A stretch of 64,000 bases of DNA from Shewanella oncorhynchi (GCF_012584455.1 NZ_JABAEB010000008.1:112778-176777), one strand, 5' to 3'. Positions 1 to 11,536 are shown, counted from the first letter of the stretch. Notes: generated by a model not told the origin, from the letters alone. Program-made: numbers and translations.

Positions 1-427
1 GACCCGTGACATCACGGTCACCAGTGCCGATGGCACCGCCAGCCACACCGTGACCATCACCATTGTCGGCGCGAACGATCCCGCTGACATCACGGTCGGT
101 AACGGCGACAGCGATGCTGGCACCGTCACCGAAGACGGCGATTCCGACACCCTGCCAGGCACAGTACAAACGGTGGCCGGCACCTTAACCGTCACCGACG
201 TCGACAACGGCGAAGCGGTCTTCCAAGTGCAAACCAATGTCGCCGATGGCAACTACGGTTTCTTCAGCATTGATGCCGACGGTAACTGGACCTACACCTT
301 AAACAACAGCCACAGCGACGTGCAGTCACTCAAGGCGGGTGAAACCCTGACCCGTGACATCACGGTCACCAGTGCCGATGGCACCGCCAGCCACACCGTG
401 ACCATCACCATTGTCGGCGCGAACGAC
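1..427 (+). repeat. 348-bp tandem VCBS-encoding repeat (one partial, one full unit)
   Basis: Bases 1-79 recur almost unchanged at 349-427, giving a period of 348 bp (116 codons). The repeated protein segment includes [19 protein letters not shown] followed by IVGAND. Identity holds at the nucleotide level, including synonymous positions. The array presumably continues upstream of the window. Confidence 0.85.
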
Positions 428-3400
428 TATCCAGTAATAAATTCCGTATCAAATGCTACGGTATCTGAAGAGGGGCTACTTAACGGTATAATTGATGTTA
501 TTGGTAATTCTGATACTACAGATGATGTTTCTGCTAGCGGCACAATAAATATTAATGATGTTGATGGTGACTCTTTAAGCGTTTCACTTTCTGGCCCAAC
601 AGAATTAATGTCAGGCGGACAAGCTGTAAATTGGCTCTGGGATGCGAATACACAAACACTAATAGGCTACACAGGTGTTATTGGCGGCTCTTCCTATGTT
701 GAAGTTATGGCTGTAGTTCTAACCGCTCCAACTTCTGGTGATTCCAATTGGACCTATGATGTGACTTTAAAGGCACCACTGGATCATCCAGACACTACAT
801 CTGAAGATACTATTACATTCGATATAGGTATTACTGTTAATGATAATCATGGTGGCACCTCTACAGGTAGCTTTAGTGTTACGGTTGAAGATGACGCACC
901 TGAAATCGCATCTATTAGCCCTGTCGAAGTAACGAATATAGATATTCCTGATACTTTAGTCGGTCTATTCTCTCTAACTGGCTATAGTGGCAACAACAAT
1001 CTTCTTGATTTTGATGGTTTTACGATCACAGCCAAAGGATTTACTTCATCAACTAACTCAAGTTTAATTGATGCCGCAATCTTTGGTAGTGGTAGTGGAA
1101 TAGGTGTTAGTAGTGTTGATGCTCCTTATCATAATCTCGCGAACGAAGTCGATTTCCGTAAATTTGCAGATGGAAGTTCTGCATCTGAAGAAATCATCAT
1201 TACTCTCGATCCAGGTACTGTTGCCTACGGCGTGAATATCCAGTTTTCCCATATGTTTGGCGGCGAACTAGAAGTCGGTGTCGTCGAGTTTTGGCGAGAT
1301 GGCCAACTTATCGCAACTCAAACATTTAGTTCAGATGCCAGCAGTGGCAACTATGCGGCCAACTTCCAAGCCTTACAAGGTGGCTTTGACAAAATGGTCA
1401 TCAAAGCCCTTGATAATGGCAAAGGTCCAAGTAGCGGTGATAATAGTGACTTCACTGTTACCGCTATTGAGTTTTTAGGCACTGCAACACCACCGGCAAT
1501 CGCCTTTGCATCAGGAACAGTAACCCCAGAATGGGGTGCAGATGGTAAAGGTTCGCTCACCTTACAAGGTAGTGATGAAACCAATTTGTTCACGGCAGCA
1601 GGCAGTGCAATCACTATAACCCAAACGGCAAATACACTAATTGGGGTTGATGCAGCTGGTCACTTGGTATTCAAACTTGAGTTTACCCCAGGTACAGGTC
1701 AATGGGACTTCCATCAATATCAAGAGATGTTACAACCTAGCGATGGTGATATTGATTTCAAAGTAAGAGCCACTGATGGAGATGGCGATCATACAGATGG
1801 TACTTTCTCTGTTATTCCACAAGTTTATGTTGATACAACGCCACCTTCGGCACCTGAAGTACGCATCATCGATGATGTAAATGATGACGCGTATTTGACG
1901 AGTACAGAGATAGGTAATAATGGCGTTCAAATACAGGTCAAAATTAATGCGAGTGACTTTAATACTGGCGGCAGTGTACATCTAGAAATCGATAATGCAG
2001 GTAATAATAGTACAGTAGACCTCATTCTTGACAATGGCGTACTGAAATTTAGTAATGGTGCTCTAGCAACAGGTTACACCTATACAAATGGTGTTATTAC
2101 TTGGACAGAGCCTACTCCGACTGCTGGTCAGGCAATCTCAGTCACCGCTACTCAAATTGATAGTGCTAATAATGAATCAGCTGAAGGCACAGATAATGCT
2201 ACCGTTATTGATGCGACTGACGATCGTTATACCGTCAACGAAGATCAGCAGGTAACGGGTAATATTCTTACCAATGATCAACTCGGCAATCTGAGCATCA
2301 CTAGCTTCAGAGTCATGTATAACGGTATGCAAACCAGTTTTAACGCTGGGCAAACCATTACCTTGGCCGTGGGTAGCTTATTAATACAAGCTAATGGTGA
2401 ATTCCAGTTTATCCCAAATGATAACTGGGCAGGCGAAATGCCAAGTGTCACCTACACAACAAATACTGGTTCCACAGCAGCACTTGATATCACTGTCTTA
2501 CCTATAGCAGATAAGCCTGTAGTTAACGTTATTCTGACTGATAATGGCATACCGCTATACAGTAACTTTAAGACTTCAGGTATCACTACCGAACAATTCC
2601 GTACGGGCGATTTTACTACCGCACCATTTAATACTGGTACGCGTACTATTGATAATACTTCCGGACAAGATCAGTTGCTCGGTACTGGGGGGAACGATCA
2701 TCTTGTCAGCGCAAATGGCGGCGGTGATCTACTCTACGGTATGGATGGTGATGACATACTCGTCGGCAGTGATGTCGTTCAAGGTGACTCTCTCTATGGC
2801 GGAACAGGAAATGATGTTCTTGTTGCTGGTCTAGGTAATGACGGGCTCTACGGTGGTGCAGGAACAGATATCGCCGTACTTCTTGGCAACCGAGCAGACT
2901 ACATAATAGAGAAAGGCACAGGCTACTCTAGCAATGATCGTTGGTTCAACTTCTTTGTAACTGAAAATGGCATCGGTGTTACTAAGGCCCTGCATGATAT
3001 TGAGTATGTGCAATTCAAGGATGGCATATACGCGATCAATCAAATCACAGGTGAACTCACATTAGAACAGCCTACAGCGGTAGACTATCCAATCGAAATT
3101 AATGTGTCACTTGCGGATCGAGACGGTAGCGAAAGCATCGATAGCATTCAGCTCAGTGGTTTACCCGAAGGCACCTTACTCTACAGCAGTAACGGTACAT
3201 TGATGGGGACTGCAGATGCAGACGGTAATATTCTTCTAAATCATGGCAACGTATGGAACAGTGCATCCTTAGATGTCAATCTAACAGGATTAACATTAAG
3301 GGTTCCTGGTGAATATGCAGGTCAAGTCAACCTCGTTGTCGAAGCAGTATCAAGAGAGTCAGGTACAGACCTGACCAATACTGCAACAGATGCAGATAGC

Positions 3401-5098
3401 GTCATTCTTAGCTACTTCAGTGGTCATGAAGGAGAGCCTGGCGATCAAAATCTTAACTTTGGTAATGAGCACAACATTGTGGTCGGCGATTTAGACGGTA
3501 GCGTTATTTTGCCAGGTCAAAACTACAATATCGCCTTTATGGTTGATAGTTCTGGCAGCATTGGAAGCACGGCGCTCAATAGTATGAAAGCGCAACTTGA
3601 ACTGGTGTTTACGACACTGAAAAACAGCGCTACCGCTGAAGGCAGCGGCACTGTAAATGTGTTCTTAGTTGACTTTGATGGCATTTCTAAAGGTTGGGTT
3701 TCTGTCGATATGAAAGACCCCAATGCCCTGTCGATACTGGAAGATGCATTGGACGACATGCGTTCAGGTGGAAACACCAACTACGAAGATGTATTTAAAA
3801 CGACCGCCAACTGGTTCTCTGGCATCAGCGGTAACAGTGCCACAAATCTGGCTTACTTTATTACCGATGGCCAAGCTAATGAGTACAACTACAATGAGGG
3901 CCAAAACCCTGAGGTTTATAACCCTAGCGGAGCAAACAACAGTATTTACCTATCCAGTATCATCCAAAACGGTTATGTATTTGGCAATACATATAGCCAG
4001 AATGGACGTACGATCATCAACCAGGACGGTGAAGTATTAAAATGGACCCAAAATAACAATAATAGTTGGAGCTCAAGTTCAGTTGGCTTTATGCGCCCGG
4101 ATGGTAATGGAGGTTTCCAATTTGCCAATTTGGGTACAAACGGCACCGGAACGAATGCGAATTCCCAGCAAGGATTTGCTTTCCTATCAACGCTGGGAGT
4201 GATTGTTCAGGCCATTGGGATAGGCCCATCACTGGATAGTGAAGATCTTAAGCCATTTGACTCTGACGGTAATGTTCTGACTAACATCAACGCTGGGGAT
4301 TTAGCTGATGCGATCATTGGTACTCCAATTACCCAACTGCCAGGATCTGATACCATCAACGGTGGTAACGGCGACGATATACTCTTTGGTGATGCCATCA
4401 ACTTTAACGGTATTAGTGGCCAAGGTTATGTTGCCATCAAAGATTATGTTGCTGATCAGCTAGGGGTCACTGCAGTTACCGATGCCCAAGTACATAGATA
4501 TATTACTGAGCATGCATCTGATTTTGACCAATCTGGTGCCAGCGATAAGGCTGATGTTCTTATCGGCGGACAAGGTAATGACATACTTTATGGGCAAGGT
4601 GGGAATGATCAGCTTTACGGCGGTAATGGTAATGATCTTATATTTGGTGGTGCTGGTAACGATACAATAATCGGTGGTCTAGGTAACGATAAACTCACAG
4701 GCGATAGCGGTGCTGATACCTTCGTCTGGCGCTATGCAGAAACGGGAACAGACCATATCACTGACTTTAATATCCATGAAGATAAATTGGATTTAAGCGA
4801 TTTACTCCAAGGTGAAAGTAACAACACACTACACAGTTATTTAAACTTTAGCTTAGTTAGTGGTTCAACTGTGATTGATATCGATGGCAATAAAGACGGT
4901 GTGTTTGAGCAGCATATCGTTCTTGACGGTGTTGATTTGTATAGTGCATATAACACTACAACAGAGACTGGCATTATTAATGGCCTACTAGGTACTAATG
5001 GCAGCGGTCCGTTAATTGTTGATACTCAGCCAGTCACACCAGAACCAAGTTCAGGTCTTGCACCATTGAATAGCAATGAGCAGCATAATATCCCTTAG
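2..5098 (+). CDS. bpfA: BpfA-like giant RTX adhesin, C-terminal part (5' end outside window)
   Basis: The reading frame is open from the first bases, so this is the C-terminal ~1,700 residues of a larger cell-surface adhesin. In order it shows the end of one VCBS-type Ig-like repeat and one full copy (to about nt 430), further Ig/cadherin-like modules, and a first RTX block (about nt 2655-2880, GGxGxD-like). A von Willebrand A domain follows with the MIDAS motif DSSGS (nt 3545-3559). A second RTX block (about nt 4557-4720, GNDxLxGG units) and a C-terminal region typical of type I secretion targets ([17 protein letters not shown]) end the protein. RTX repeats bind calcium after export. The three downstream genes encode the matching type I exporter, and the next ones a LapG/LapD-type release control, which fits BpfA of Shewanella. 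The N-terminal LapG cleavage/retention module would lie outside the window. The symbol is inferred from context and architecture. Confidence 0.9.
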   Translation, partial: TRDITVTSADGTASHTVTITIVGANDPADITVGNGDSDAGTVTEDGDSDTLPGTVQTVAGTLTVTDVDNGEAVFQVQTNVADGNYGFFSIDADGNWTYTLNNSHSDVQSLKAGETLTRDITVTSADGTASHTVTITIVGANDYPVINSVSNATVSEEGLLNGIIDVIGNSDTTDDVSASGTININDVDGDSLSVSLSGPTELMSGGQAVNWLWDANTQTLIGYTGVIGGSSYVEVMAVVLTAPTSGDSNWTYDVTLKAPLDHPDTTSEDTITFDIGITVNDNHGGTSTGSFSVTVEDDAPEIASISPVEVTNIDIPDTLVGLFSLTGYSGNNNLLDFDGFTITAKGFTSSTNSSLIDAAIFGSGSGIGVSSVDAPYHNLANEVDFRKFADGSSASEEIIITLDPGTVAYGVNIQFSHMFGGELEVGVVEFWRDGQLIATQTFSSDASSGNYAANFQALQGGFDKMVIKALDNGKGPSSGDNSDFTVTAIEFLGTATPPAIAFASGTVTPEWGADGKGSLTLQGSDETNLFTAAGSAITITQTANTLIGVDAAGHLVFKLEFTPGTGQWDFHQYQEMLQPSDGDIDFKVRATDGDGDHTDGTFSVIPQVYVDTTPPSAPEVRIIDDVNDDAYLTSTEIGNNGVQIQVKINASDFNTGGSVHLEIDNAGNNSTVDLILDNGVLKFSNGALATGYTYTNGVITWTEPTPTAGQAISVTATQIDSANNESAEGTDNATVIDATDDRYTVNEDQQVTGNILTNDQLGNLSITSFRVMYNGMQTSFNAGQTITLAVGSLLIQANGEFQFIPNDNWAGEMPSVTYTTNTGSTAALDITVLPIADKPVVNVILTDNGIPLYSNFKTSGITTEQFRTGDFTTAPFNTGTRTIDNTSGQDQLLGTGGNDHLVSANGGGDLLYGMDGDDILVGSDVVQGDSLYGGTGNDVLVAGLGNDGLYGGAGTDIAVLLGNRADYIIEKGTGYSSNDRWFNFFVTENGIGVTKALHDIEYVQFKDGIYAINQITGELTLEQPTAVDYPIEINVSLADRDGSESIDSIQLSGLPEGTLLYSSNGTLMGTADADGNILLNHGNVWNSASLDVNLTGLTLRVPGEYAGQVNLVVEAVSRESGTDLTNTATDADSVILSYFSGHEGEPGDQNLNFGNEHNIVVGDLDGSVILPGQNYNIAFMVDSSGSIGSTALNSMKAQLELVFTTLKNSATAEGSGTVNVFLVDFDGISKGWVSVDMKDPNALSILEDALDDMRSGGNTNYEDVFKTTANWFSGISGNSATNLAYFITDGQANEYNYNEGQNPEVYNPSGANNSIYLSSIIQNGYVFGNTYSQNGRTIINQDGEVLKWTQNNNNSWSSSSVGFMRPDGNGGFQFANLGTNGTGTNANSQQGFAFLSTLGVIVQAIGIGPSLDSEDLKPFDSDGNVLTNINAGDLADAIIGTPITQLPGSDTINGGNGDDILFGDAINFNGISGQGYVAIKDYVADQLGVTAVTDAQVHRYITEHASDFDQSGASDKADVLIGGQGNDILYGQGGNDQLYGGNGNDLIFGGAGNDTIIGGLGNDKLTGDSGADTFVWRYAETGTDHITDFNIHEDKLDLSDLLQGESNNTLHSYLNFSLVSGSTVIDIDGNKDGVFEQHIVLDGVDLYSAYNTTTETGIINGLLGTNGSGPLIVDTQPVTPEPSSGLAPLNSNEQHNIP

Positions 5099-5188
5099 AC
5101 AAAATCGTTTGGATGGCCTATAGAAATATAGGCCATCATGACCGATACTTGCCATAACCATATAAAAATCCAAAGGATAAGTAATTAG

Positions 5189-7366
5189 GTGTCTGCTGCA
5201 GCTTCTGAAAAAATTGATCAATGGACCATTTCAGCCTCACAAAGAGTGTTAGTGGATCCTTTGCTGGATTGTTTAGTGTTACTCACTGAGCATTTTGGCA
5301 ATCCGTGCTCGAGCGATTCGCTTGCGGCAGGTTTACCCTTGTCAGGTACCGTGTTATCACCCGACTTATTGCCTCAAGCGGCTTCAAGAGCGGGTCTAGC
5401 GGCTAAGCTATCTCGAAAAGGCTTAAACGAAGTATCACCTATATTGCTCCCCTGTATTTTATTATTAAAAGACAAAAAAGCCTGTATATTGCGAGAACTT
5501 GATGTTGCATCAGATAAAGCAATTATTCAATTACCCGAGACGGGCGGTGAAGAAACACTGACAATTGAGTCGCTCGAAGCCTTATATGTGGGATATTTAT
5601 TCTTAGTCAAACAAGAATACCGTGGTGACATGGGCTTCGATGTTTATCTACACGATAATAAAACCCACTGGTTAGTCCAAACCCTCAAAGATTCAGCACC
5701 CATTTATCGTGATGCATTAATCGCTTCTGTATTGGTGAATTTATTCGCCTTAGTTTCACCGTTATTTATTATGAATGTGTATGACAAAGTCGTCCCAAAC
5801 CTCGCTTTTGAATCCCTTTGGGTTTTAGCGATTGGTGCGGCGATTGCTTATATGTTCGATCTTATCATGCGGCAACTTAGAAGTTACCTCATCGATGTTG
5901 CAGGAAAAAAAGTAGATATTATTGTGTCTTCGCGACTTTTTGCTAAAGCGATAGGTATTCCCCTAGAAAAACGTTCTCCTAGTATCGGCGGCATGGCGAA
6001 ACAGTTAGGTGAATTCGATAACATTCGTGAAATTTTAACTTCGGCAACGATCACTACTTTAGTCGATCTCCCCTTCGCGATATTTTTCTTAATTATTATT
6101 TTTATTGTCGCTGGTGATCTCGCTATAGTTCCAGTCATTGGTGGCATCATCATTATTGGCTTCACGCTTTATATTCAACCTAAACTCAAAGCGGCAATCG
6201 AAGAAGGCAATAAATTTTCAAGCTTAAAACATGGGCATTTAATTGAGAGCTTATCAGCGCTAGAGTCAATTAAAGCTAATGGTGCTGAAGGAATTGTGCA
6301 AAAAAGCTGGCAACAGATGATAGGCCACAGTGCAAACTGGCAATTAAGGTCCAAAAAGCTCTCCAACTCTGTATCGAACGTAGCGAACTTTACGGTGCAA
6401 TTTACCGTTGTCTGCGTGGTGATTTTGGGCGTTTATCGTGTGGCTGATAATGCAATATCTATGGGCGGAATTATTGCTGCGGTCATGCTATCGAGCCGTG
6501 CCATTTCACCTATGGCACAACTTGCAGGCCTGATGACGAGAGCAAACCACACAGCCAGTGCACTACGCCAACTGAATGAAATCATGACTCAAGAAGATGA
6601 GTTTGAAAATAAAGGACATTTAGTTAGCAAACAAAGACTCATAGGCAAGATCAATGCTGATCATGTTGGTTTTAGTTATCCAGGTTCTGAAAAGCCTGTG
6701 TTGCATCCGATGTCTCTGACGATTAATCCTGGCGAACGCATTGCCATTATCGGTCGAAATGGTTCAGGTAAAAGTACGCTAGCTAAGCTACTGGTCGGGC
6801 TATTTCAACCCACGGCAGGAAGCTTGCGCTACGACGGTTTAGACTCAGCACAGATTCATCCGAGTGATTTACGTCGTAATTTTGGCTACCTACCCCAAGA
6901 TGTCACCCTATTCCATGGTTCTATTCGCGACAATATTTTATTTGGTACACGTCAAGTCACTGAACATCAACTCATCCGCGCGGTACAGCTTTCTGGTGTG
7001 AGTCAATTCACCAACCTAGAAGCAGAAGGCCTAGACCAACAGGTCGGCGAAGGCGGCATGTCACTCAGCCGCGGACAAAGACAAACTGTCGCTCTTGCTC
7101 GCGCCACACTGAATGATCCCCCAGTGTTACTGATGGATGAGCCTACGGCGAGTTTAGATGCTCGCGCTGAACAACAATTTATTCGTTCAATGCAAAATGT
7201 CAGCAAAGATAGAACGTTAATTCTTATTACCCACAAGATGCATTTATTGCAACTCGTCGACCGCATTATTGTACTTGAACGCGGCCATGTGGTTGCCGAT
7301 GGACCTAAAGCAGAAGTGCTAGAAAAACTCAATTTTGGCCTAGTGAACGGAGAGGCTAAAAGATGA
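5189..7366 (+). CDS. Type I secretion ABC transporter (LapB/RtxB-like, permease-ATPase)
   Basis: 725 aa inner-membrane exporter that would energise secretion of the upstream adhesin. The N-terminal ~140 residues resemble a C39-peptidase-like domain, but the usual catalytic context is replaced by DPLLDCLVLL and no catalytic His motif is seen. This is the non-proteolytic docking form found in LapB-type exporters. Residues ~155-440 are the membrane domain. The C-terminal nucleotide-binding domain has Walker A GRNGSGKST (~residue 522), signature LSRGQ (~626) and Walker B VLLMDEPT (~647). The start is GTG, with AAAGGA about 12 bases upstream. It is 90 bp after the adhesin stop, and its own stop overlaps the next start (ATGA). 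Confidence 0.93.
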   Translation: MSAAASEKIDQWTISASQRVLVDPLLDCLVLLTEHFGNPCSSDSLAAGLPLSGTVLSPDLLPQAASRAGLAAKLSRKGLNEVSPILLPCILLLKDKKACILRELDVASDKAIIQLPETGGEETLTIESLEALYVGYLFLVKQEYRGDMGFDVYLHDNKTHWLVQTLKDSAPIYRDALIASVLVNLFALVSPLFIMNVYDKVVPNLAFESLWVLAIGAAIAYMFDLIMRQLRSYLIDVAGKKVDIIVSSRLFAKAIGIPLEKRSPSIGGMAKQLGEFDNIREILTSATITTLVDLPFAIFFLIIIFIVAGDLAIVPVIGGIIIIGFTLYIQPKLKAAIEEGNKFSSLKHGHLIESLSALESIKANGAEGIVQKSWQQMIGHSANWQLRSKKLSNSVSNVANFTVQFTVVCVVILGVYRVADNAISMGGIIAAVMLSSRAISPMAQLAGLMTRANHTASALRQLNEIMTQEDEFENKGHLVSKQRLIGKINADHVGFSYPGSEKPVLHPMSLTINPGERIAIIGRNGSGKSTLAKLLVGLFQPTAGSLRYDGLDSAQIHPSDLRRNFGYLPQDVTLFHGSIRDNILFGTRQVTEHQLIRAVQLSGVSQFTNLEAEGLDQQVGEGGMSLSRGQRQTVALARATLNDPPVLLMDEPTASLDARAEQQFIRSMQNVSKDRTLILITHKMHLLQLVDRIIVLERGHVVADGPKAEVLEKLNFGLVNGEAKR

Positions 7367-8745
7367 GTAAACATTTAACAACAAACGACTTAGACATGGT
7401 TGATGATGTCTATGGCGCCATGATGACAGACGCTCCCAGCGGACACAGATTAATCATATGGGCACTTGCTGCTATGGTAGTGTGTTTTTTACTGTGGGCG
7501 GGGTTTGCTCAATTAGATAAGGTTACTACTGGAACGGGAAAAGTGATTCCTTCATCACAAGTTCAAGTGATCCAAAGTCTAGATGGCGGCATAATGCAAG
7601 AACTCTACGTTCAAGAAGGTGAGATAGTCACAAAAGGGCAGCCTTTAGTGCGTATTGATGATACCCGCTTTCGCTCCGACTTTGCTCAACAAGAGCAAGA
7701 GGTTTATGGCTTAAAAACCAATGCTATCCGCATGCGCGCCGAACTCGACAGCATTCTAATATCAGACATGACCTCTGATTGGCGTGAACAAGTGCTAATC
7801 ACTAAAGAAGCATTGATATTCCCTGAGGCTATCATTGCTGCGGAACCCGCCTTAGTGAAAAGACAACAAGAGGAATACAACGGACGCTTAGATAACTTAA
7901 GTAACCAACTTGAGATCCTCGTACGTCAAATTCAACAAAGACAGCAAGAAATTGATGATCTCGCCTCTAAAACAACGACATTAACGACGAGCATGCAGCT
8001 AATATCCCGCGAGCTTGAACTCACTCGACCTTTAGCCAAAAAAGGTATTGTTCCTGAAGTTGAGTTACTCAAACTCGAACGCACGGTAAACGACTTGCAA
8101 GGTGAATTGAATTCAATGCGTTTACTCCGCCCTAAAGTAAAAGCGGCATTAGATGAGGCTATCTTAAAACGCCGTGAAGCCGTATTTGTTTACGCTGCAG
8201 AGCTGCGCGCGCAGCTCAATGAAACTCAAACCCGCCTCTCTCGCATGAATGAAGCACAAGTTGGCGCGCAGGATAAAGTCAGTAAGGCGATTATCACCTC
8301 CCCTGTTAATGGCACCATTAAAACCACACATATCAATACACTGGGTGGTGTAGTGCAACCTGGGATCGATATTATCGAGATAGTTCCGTCGGAAGATCAA
8401 CTGCTGATAGAAACTAAAATCTTGCCTAAAGATATCGCTTTCTTACATCCAGGATTACCCGCCGTAGTAAAAATTACCGCCTATGATTTTACCCGCTATG
8501 GCGGCCTTAAAGGAACTGTCGAACATATTAGTGCCGACACTTCTCAAGATGAAGAAGGCAATAGCTACTATCTCATCAGAGTTAGGACTGCAGAATCTAG
8601 TTTAACCAAAAACGATGGCACACAGATGCCAATTATTCCGGGAATGTTAACTTCAGTTGACGTTATCACGGGGCAAAGATCCATACTTGAGTACATTTTA
8701 AATCCAATTTTAAGGGCTAAGGACACAGCGCTCAGAGAGCACTAA
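7363..8745 (+). CDS. Type I secretion membrane fusion protein (HlyD/LapC-like)
   Basis: 460 aa periplasmic adaptor linking the ABC transporter to the outer-membrane channel. It has a short cytoplasmic N-terminus, a single membrane segment at about residues 28-48 (LIIWALAAMVVCFLLWAGFA) and a lipoyl/biotinyl-like half motif (VQEGEIVTKGQPLVRIDD). A long heptad-rich coiled coil spans ~90-290, and the C-terminal beta-barrel portion has the second lipoyl half (ITSPVNGTIKTTHINTLGG). The length is normal for HlyD-family proteins. The start codon overlaps the exporter stop by four bases, indicating translational coupling. Confidence 0.93.
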   Translation: MSKHLTTNDLDMVDDVYGAMMTDAPSGHRLIIWALAAMVVCFLLWAGFAQLDKVTTGTGKVIPSSQVQVIQSLDGGIMQELYVQEGEIVTKGQPLVRIDDTRFRSDFAQQEQEVYGLKTNAIRMRAELDSILISDMTSDWREQVLITKEALIFPEAIIAAEPALVKRQQEEYNGRLDNLSNQLEILVRQIQQRQQEIDDLASKTTTLTTSMQLISRELELTRPLAKKGIVPEVELLKLERTVNDLQGELNSMRLLRPKVKAALDEAILKRREAVFVYAAELRAQLNETQTRLSRMNEAQVGAQDKVSKAIITSPVNGTIKTTHINTLGGVVQPGIDIIEIVPSEDQLLIETKILPKDIAFLHPGLPAVVKITAYDFTRYGGLKGTVEHISADTSQDEEGNSYYLIRVRTAESSLTKNDGTQMPIIPGMLTSVDVITGQRSILEYILNPILRAKDTALREH

Positions 8746-8774
8746 GCCTTTTTTTATAAACCGGGAGGTTGGTC

Positions 8775-10196
8775 ATGAAGACTTCAGCAATACGACAATT
8801 TCAATGTTCAAAGATAGCCATAGTGCTGTCATTAATCCTGTTACCTTTATCGGCTCAAAGTCAGACGTTAGAACAAGCCGTTGCACATACGCTAGATACA
8901 AACCCAGATTTACGAGTGGCATTCAACCGCTTTAAAGCGCGAGAAGAACAAGTTAATCAAGCGATAGCAGGCTATATGCCAACTATTGATGTCAATGGTG
9001 GCTACGGTTACGAACAAACCGACAGCGTATCGACACGTAGACGACCCAATATCGGCGAAGTCGATAGCAAAGGGGTGGCTGAATTAAATCCCGGAGAGTT
9101 TGGTGTTAGCATAAAACAAATGCTTTTCGATGGTTTCTACACCAGCAGTGAAGTTGATCGTTATAGCTTTGAAGCTAGCGCAGACCAATGGGCACTGCTT
9201 GCTGCAGCTGAAGATATGGCACTCGATGTCAGTAAAGTCTATCTCAACTATTTACGCACCGATGAAGTGTTAAAATTAGCCGAGAAAAACCTTAACAGCC
9301 ATAAAGAAATTTATGACCAGATTAAACAACGTACTGACTCAGGTTTAGGCTCAATCGCAGATCTATCCCAAATCTCGGGACGTTTGGCGCGTGCTAATGC
9401 TAACGTTATTTCTGCTCGCAACAATTTACTTGATGCAAAAGCACAGTACGTCAAAATTGTAGCGGCGGCACCGGCAGACTTAATATTACCAGTGCCAGAT
9501 GCAGACATGCTGCCAAAGGATCTTAGCTCTGGCATTATTGTTGCGCAAGAGAATCACCCCATACTCAAATCTGCAGCAAACGATATTAGTGCCGCTGAAA
9601 ATGAACGCTCTTCAGTACAATCCAATTACTATCCTCAGGTTTCTTTAGAACTGAATGGTAACTGGAATAACGATATTAGCGGCGAAGATGGAATATCAGG
9701 TGCTGGTGCTTTCCGCAGTGATGTGGGTGGCCATAGTAACGATCTCGTCGCCATGGTGAGGGTGAGATACAACTTATTTGCGGGTGGTAAAGATCTTGCC
9801 CGTGAAAAAGAAACTGCTTACAAGTTAGGTGAAGCGAAAGAAATCCGCCAACGTGCCCAACGTGAAGTTGTTGAAGGGGTAAACCTAGCTTGGAACGCAT
9901 TTGAAATGCTAGCGCCGCAAAAACAATATATTCGCGATCATGTCGTGGCCGCAAAGGATACTCAAACAGCCTATGCACAACAGTTTAACTTAGGCCAACG
10001 CAGTTTACTCGACTTATTAGATACCGAAAATGAACTCTTCGAGGCGCGTAAAGACTACTTACAAGCTGAATATGATGAAGTTATTGCTAAGTATCGCGTG
10101 CTCAATTCTACAGGGCGATTATTAGACTCACTTAAAGTGACTAGACCTGATGCGTGGCGCGGTGAGCGCAATTATGAAGGAGGAGCTAACAAATGA
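8775..10196 (+). CDS. aggA: TolC-family outer membrane channel (AggA-like)
   Basis: 473 aa outer-membrane efflux protein completing the type I secretion system. I chose ATG at 8775 because GGGAGG lies at 8763-8768; an in-frame TTG at 8769 would overlap it. A signal peptide is visible (hydrophobic IAIVLSLILLPLSA then QSQT). The mature protein has the two-fold OEP repeat typical of TolC, with long helices (LDVSKVYLNYLRTDEVLKLA; AYAQQFNLGQRSLLDLLDTE). Shewanella aggA is the autoaggregation gene in this position. Its TGA overlaps the next ATG by four bases. Confidence 0.92.
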   Translation: MKTSAIRQFQCSKIAIVLSLILLPLSAQSQTLEQAVAHTLDTNPDLRVAFNRFKAREEQVNQAIAGYMPTIDVNGGYGYEQTDSVSTRRRPNIGEVDSKGVAELNPGEFGVSIKQMLFDGFYTSSEVDRYSFEASADQWALLAAAEDMALDVSKVYLNYLRTDEVLKLAEKNLNSHKEIYDQIKQRTDSGLGSIADLSQISGRLARANANVISARNNLLDAKAQYVKIVAAAPADLILPVPDADMLPKDLSSGIIVAQENHPILKSAANDISAAENERSSVQSNYYPQVSLELNGNWNNDISGEDGISGAGAFRSDVGGHSNDLVAMVRVRYNLFAGGKDLAREKETAYKLGEAKEIRQRAQREVVEGVNLAWNAFEMLAPQKQYIRDHVVAAKDTQTAYAQQFNLGQRSLLDLLDTENELFEARKDYLQAEYDEVIAKYRVLNSTGRLLDSLKVTRPDAWRGERNYEGGANK

Positions 10197-10801
10197 AAAC
10201 TCTCACATTTTTTCTAAGTGTCACTCTTTTAGCTGGTTGTTCGATGCGCGATACGGTTAATATTGACGAAATGGTCACAACTCAAACCTATGATCTATCT
10301 GATAAAGATAGCGATGGTGTCATTGAAGCCCGTGAACGCTGCAACGACACCGCCCAAGGGGCAGGTATTGATAACTATGGCTGTGGCAAAATAAAAGCGA
10401 TTAACGAGCGAAAGGAAATAAATATTTTATTCCCGAATGACTCTGCTTATATTGCGCCTGAGTACTATCCTCAAATTGAAGAGGTGGCTATTTTTCTACG
10501 TCAGTATCCAACGACCAAAGTGACTATCGAAGGTCACACGAGTCGCACAGGAACCGATGAACGAAATACAGTATTATCTCAAGAACGTGCAAATGCTGTC
10601 ACCGCAGTACTGGCTGAACGCTTTAGTATTGATAGAAGTCGATTAACTGCTATTGGATATGGTTCTAGCCGCCCAATTGTTTTAGAACAGACGCCGGAAG
10701 CAGAAATTCGTAACCGTCGTGTTGTTGCAGAAGTCACTGGTGATGATACGGCAGCAGACATGAAATGGACAATTTACTCGGTCGATGACAACTCAAAATA
10801 A
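10193..10801 (+). CDS. OmpA-like domain lipoprotein of the adhesin operon
   Basis: 202 aa. A lipoprotein signal with lipobox LLAGC (Cys16) starts the protein. A short acidic segment (DLSDKDSDGVIEARERC) resembles a thrombospondin type-3/calcium loop. The C-terminal half is an OmpA/Pal-type peptidoglycan-binding domain (VTIEGHTSRTGTDERN, then ANAVTAVLAERF and AIGYGSSRPI). It probably anchors the outer-membrane part of the secretion apparatus to peptidoglycan; that role is inferred. The start overlaps the aggA stop (ATGA). Confidence 0.9.
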   Translation: MKTLTFFLSVTLLAGCSMRDTVNIDEMVTTQTYDLSDKDSDGVIEARERCNDTAQGAGIDNYGCGKIKAINERKEINILFPNDSAYIAPEYYPQIEEVAIFLRQYPTTKVTIEGHTSRTGTDERNTVLSQERANAVTAVLAERFSIDRSRLTAIGYGSSRPIVLEQTPEAEIRNRRVVAEVTGDDTAADMKWTIYSVDDNSK

Positions 10802-10820
10802 AGGACTAACACATTAGGTT

Positions 10821-11528
10821 ATGAACGGCAGACTTGATTATAAAGATTCATTATTGCGAGTCTGCCGCTTTAGCCTAATAGCGTCAGCCTTAGGCATATG
10901 TTGCCTATATGCGGCCCCCACACAAAACCTTGATGAAGTGAAGATAACTTCAACCCTAGAAAAACATTACGGCGAACGTGCTGGAATGCGAGCAAGGGCT
11001 TGGTTCAAAGTGTTATCGGAAACGAGTACGCTAGATGAAAAAGAAAAGTTATTGAAGGTGAATAACTTTTTTAATTTATTCCGTTTTGTGGATGACAGTA
11101 AATTATGGGGAGACTCGAATTATTGGGCAACGCCGATGGAGTTTATTGGTGTGAATGGCGGTGATTGCGAAGACTTTTCGATCGCAAAATACTTCACCCT
11201 ACTCCAACTTGGTGTTCAAGAGGACAAGATGCGGATCACTATGGTTAAAGCCACTACGGTTAATCAATACCATATGGTATTGGCTTACTATGAAACACCA
11301 TCATCAATTCCTTTAGTGCTCGATAATCTTGACCATGAAATAAAACCCGCCACAAAAAGAAAAGATCTACTGCCTGTTTATAGCTTTAACGGTAAACAGT
11401 TATGGCTCAATAAAGAGCAAGGTCGAGGCGTACTGGCAGGGTCCTCAAAACGATTAGAAAAATGGAACGATCTTAACCATAGATTAGGTGTTGACCGTCT
11501 TAGGCAACCAAAATTAAAACTGGAGTAG
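10821..11528 (+). CDS. bpfG: LapG-like periplasmic cysteine protease (transglutaminase-like, DUF920)
   Basis: 235 aa with an N-terminal hydrophobic export signal (LIASALGICCLYAA). The predicted catalytic triad is Cys116 in NGGDCEDFSIAKYF, His151 in NQYHMVLAYY and Asp168 in LVLDNLDHE. The C-H and H-D spacings (35 and 17) match the LapG family. LapG enzymes cut the N-terminus of the large adhesin and release it from the surface; BpfG does this in Shewanella. It lies 19 bp after the OmpA-like gene and 8 bp before the LapD-like receptor, so enzyme and regulator are co-transcribed. The Shine-Dalgarno sequence is weak. Confidence 0.9.
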   Translation: MNGRLDYKDSLLRVCRFSLIASALGICCLYAAPTQNLDEVKITSTLEKHYGERAGMRARAWFKVLSETSTLDEKEKLLKVNNFFNLFRFVDDSKLWGDSNYWATPMEFIGVNGGDCEDFSIAKYFTLLQLGVQEDKMRITMVKATTVNQYHMVLAYYETPSSIPLVLDNLDHEIKPATKRKDLLPVYSFNGKQLWLNKEQGRGVLAGSSKRLEKWNDLNHRLGVDRLRQPKLKLE

Positions 11529-11536
11529 CACCAAAA

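Noticed and set aside
8769..8774. TTG start for the TolC-like channel
   Set aside because: It overlaps the end of the GGGAGG ribosome site; ATG 8775 is properly spaced.
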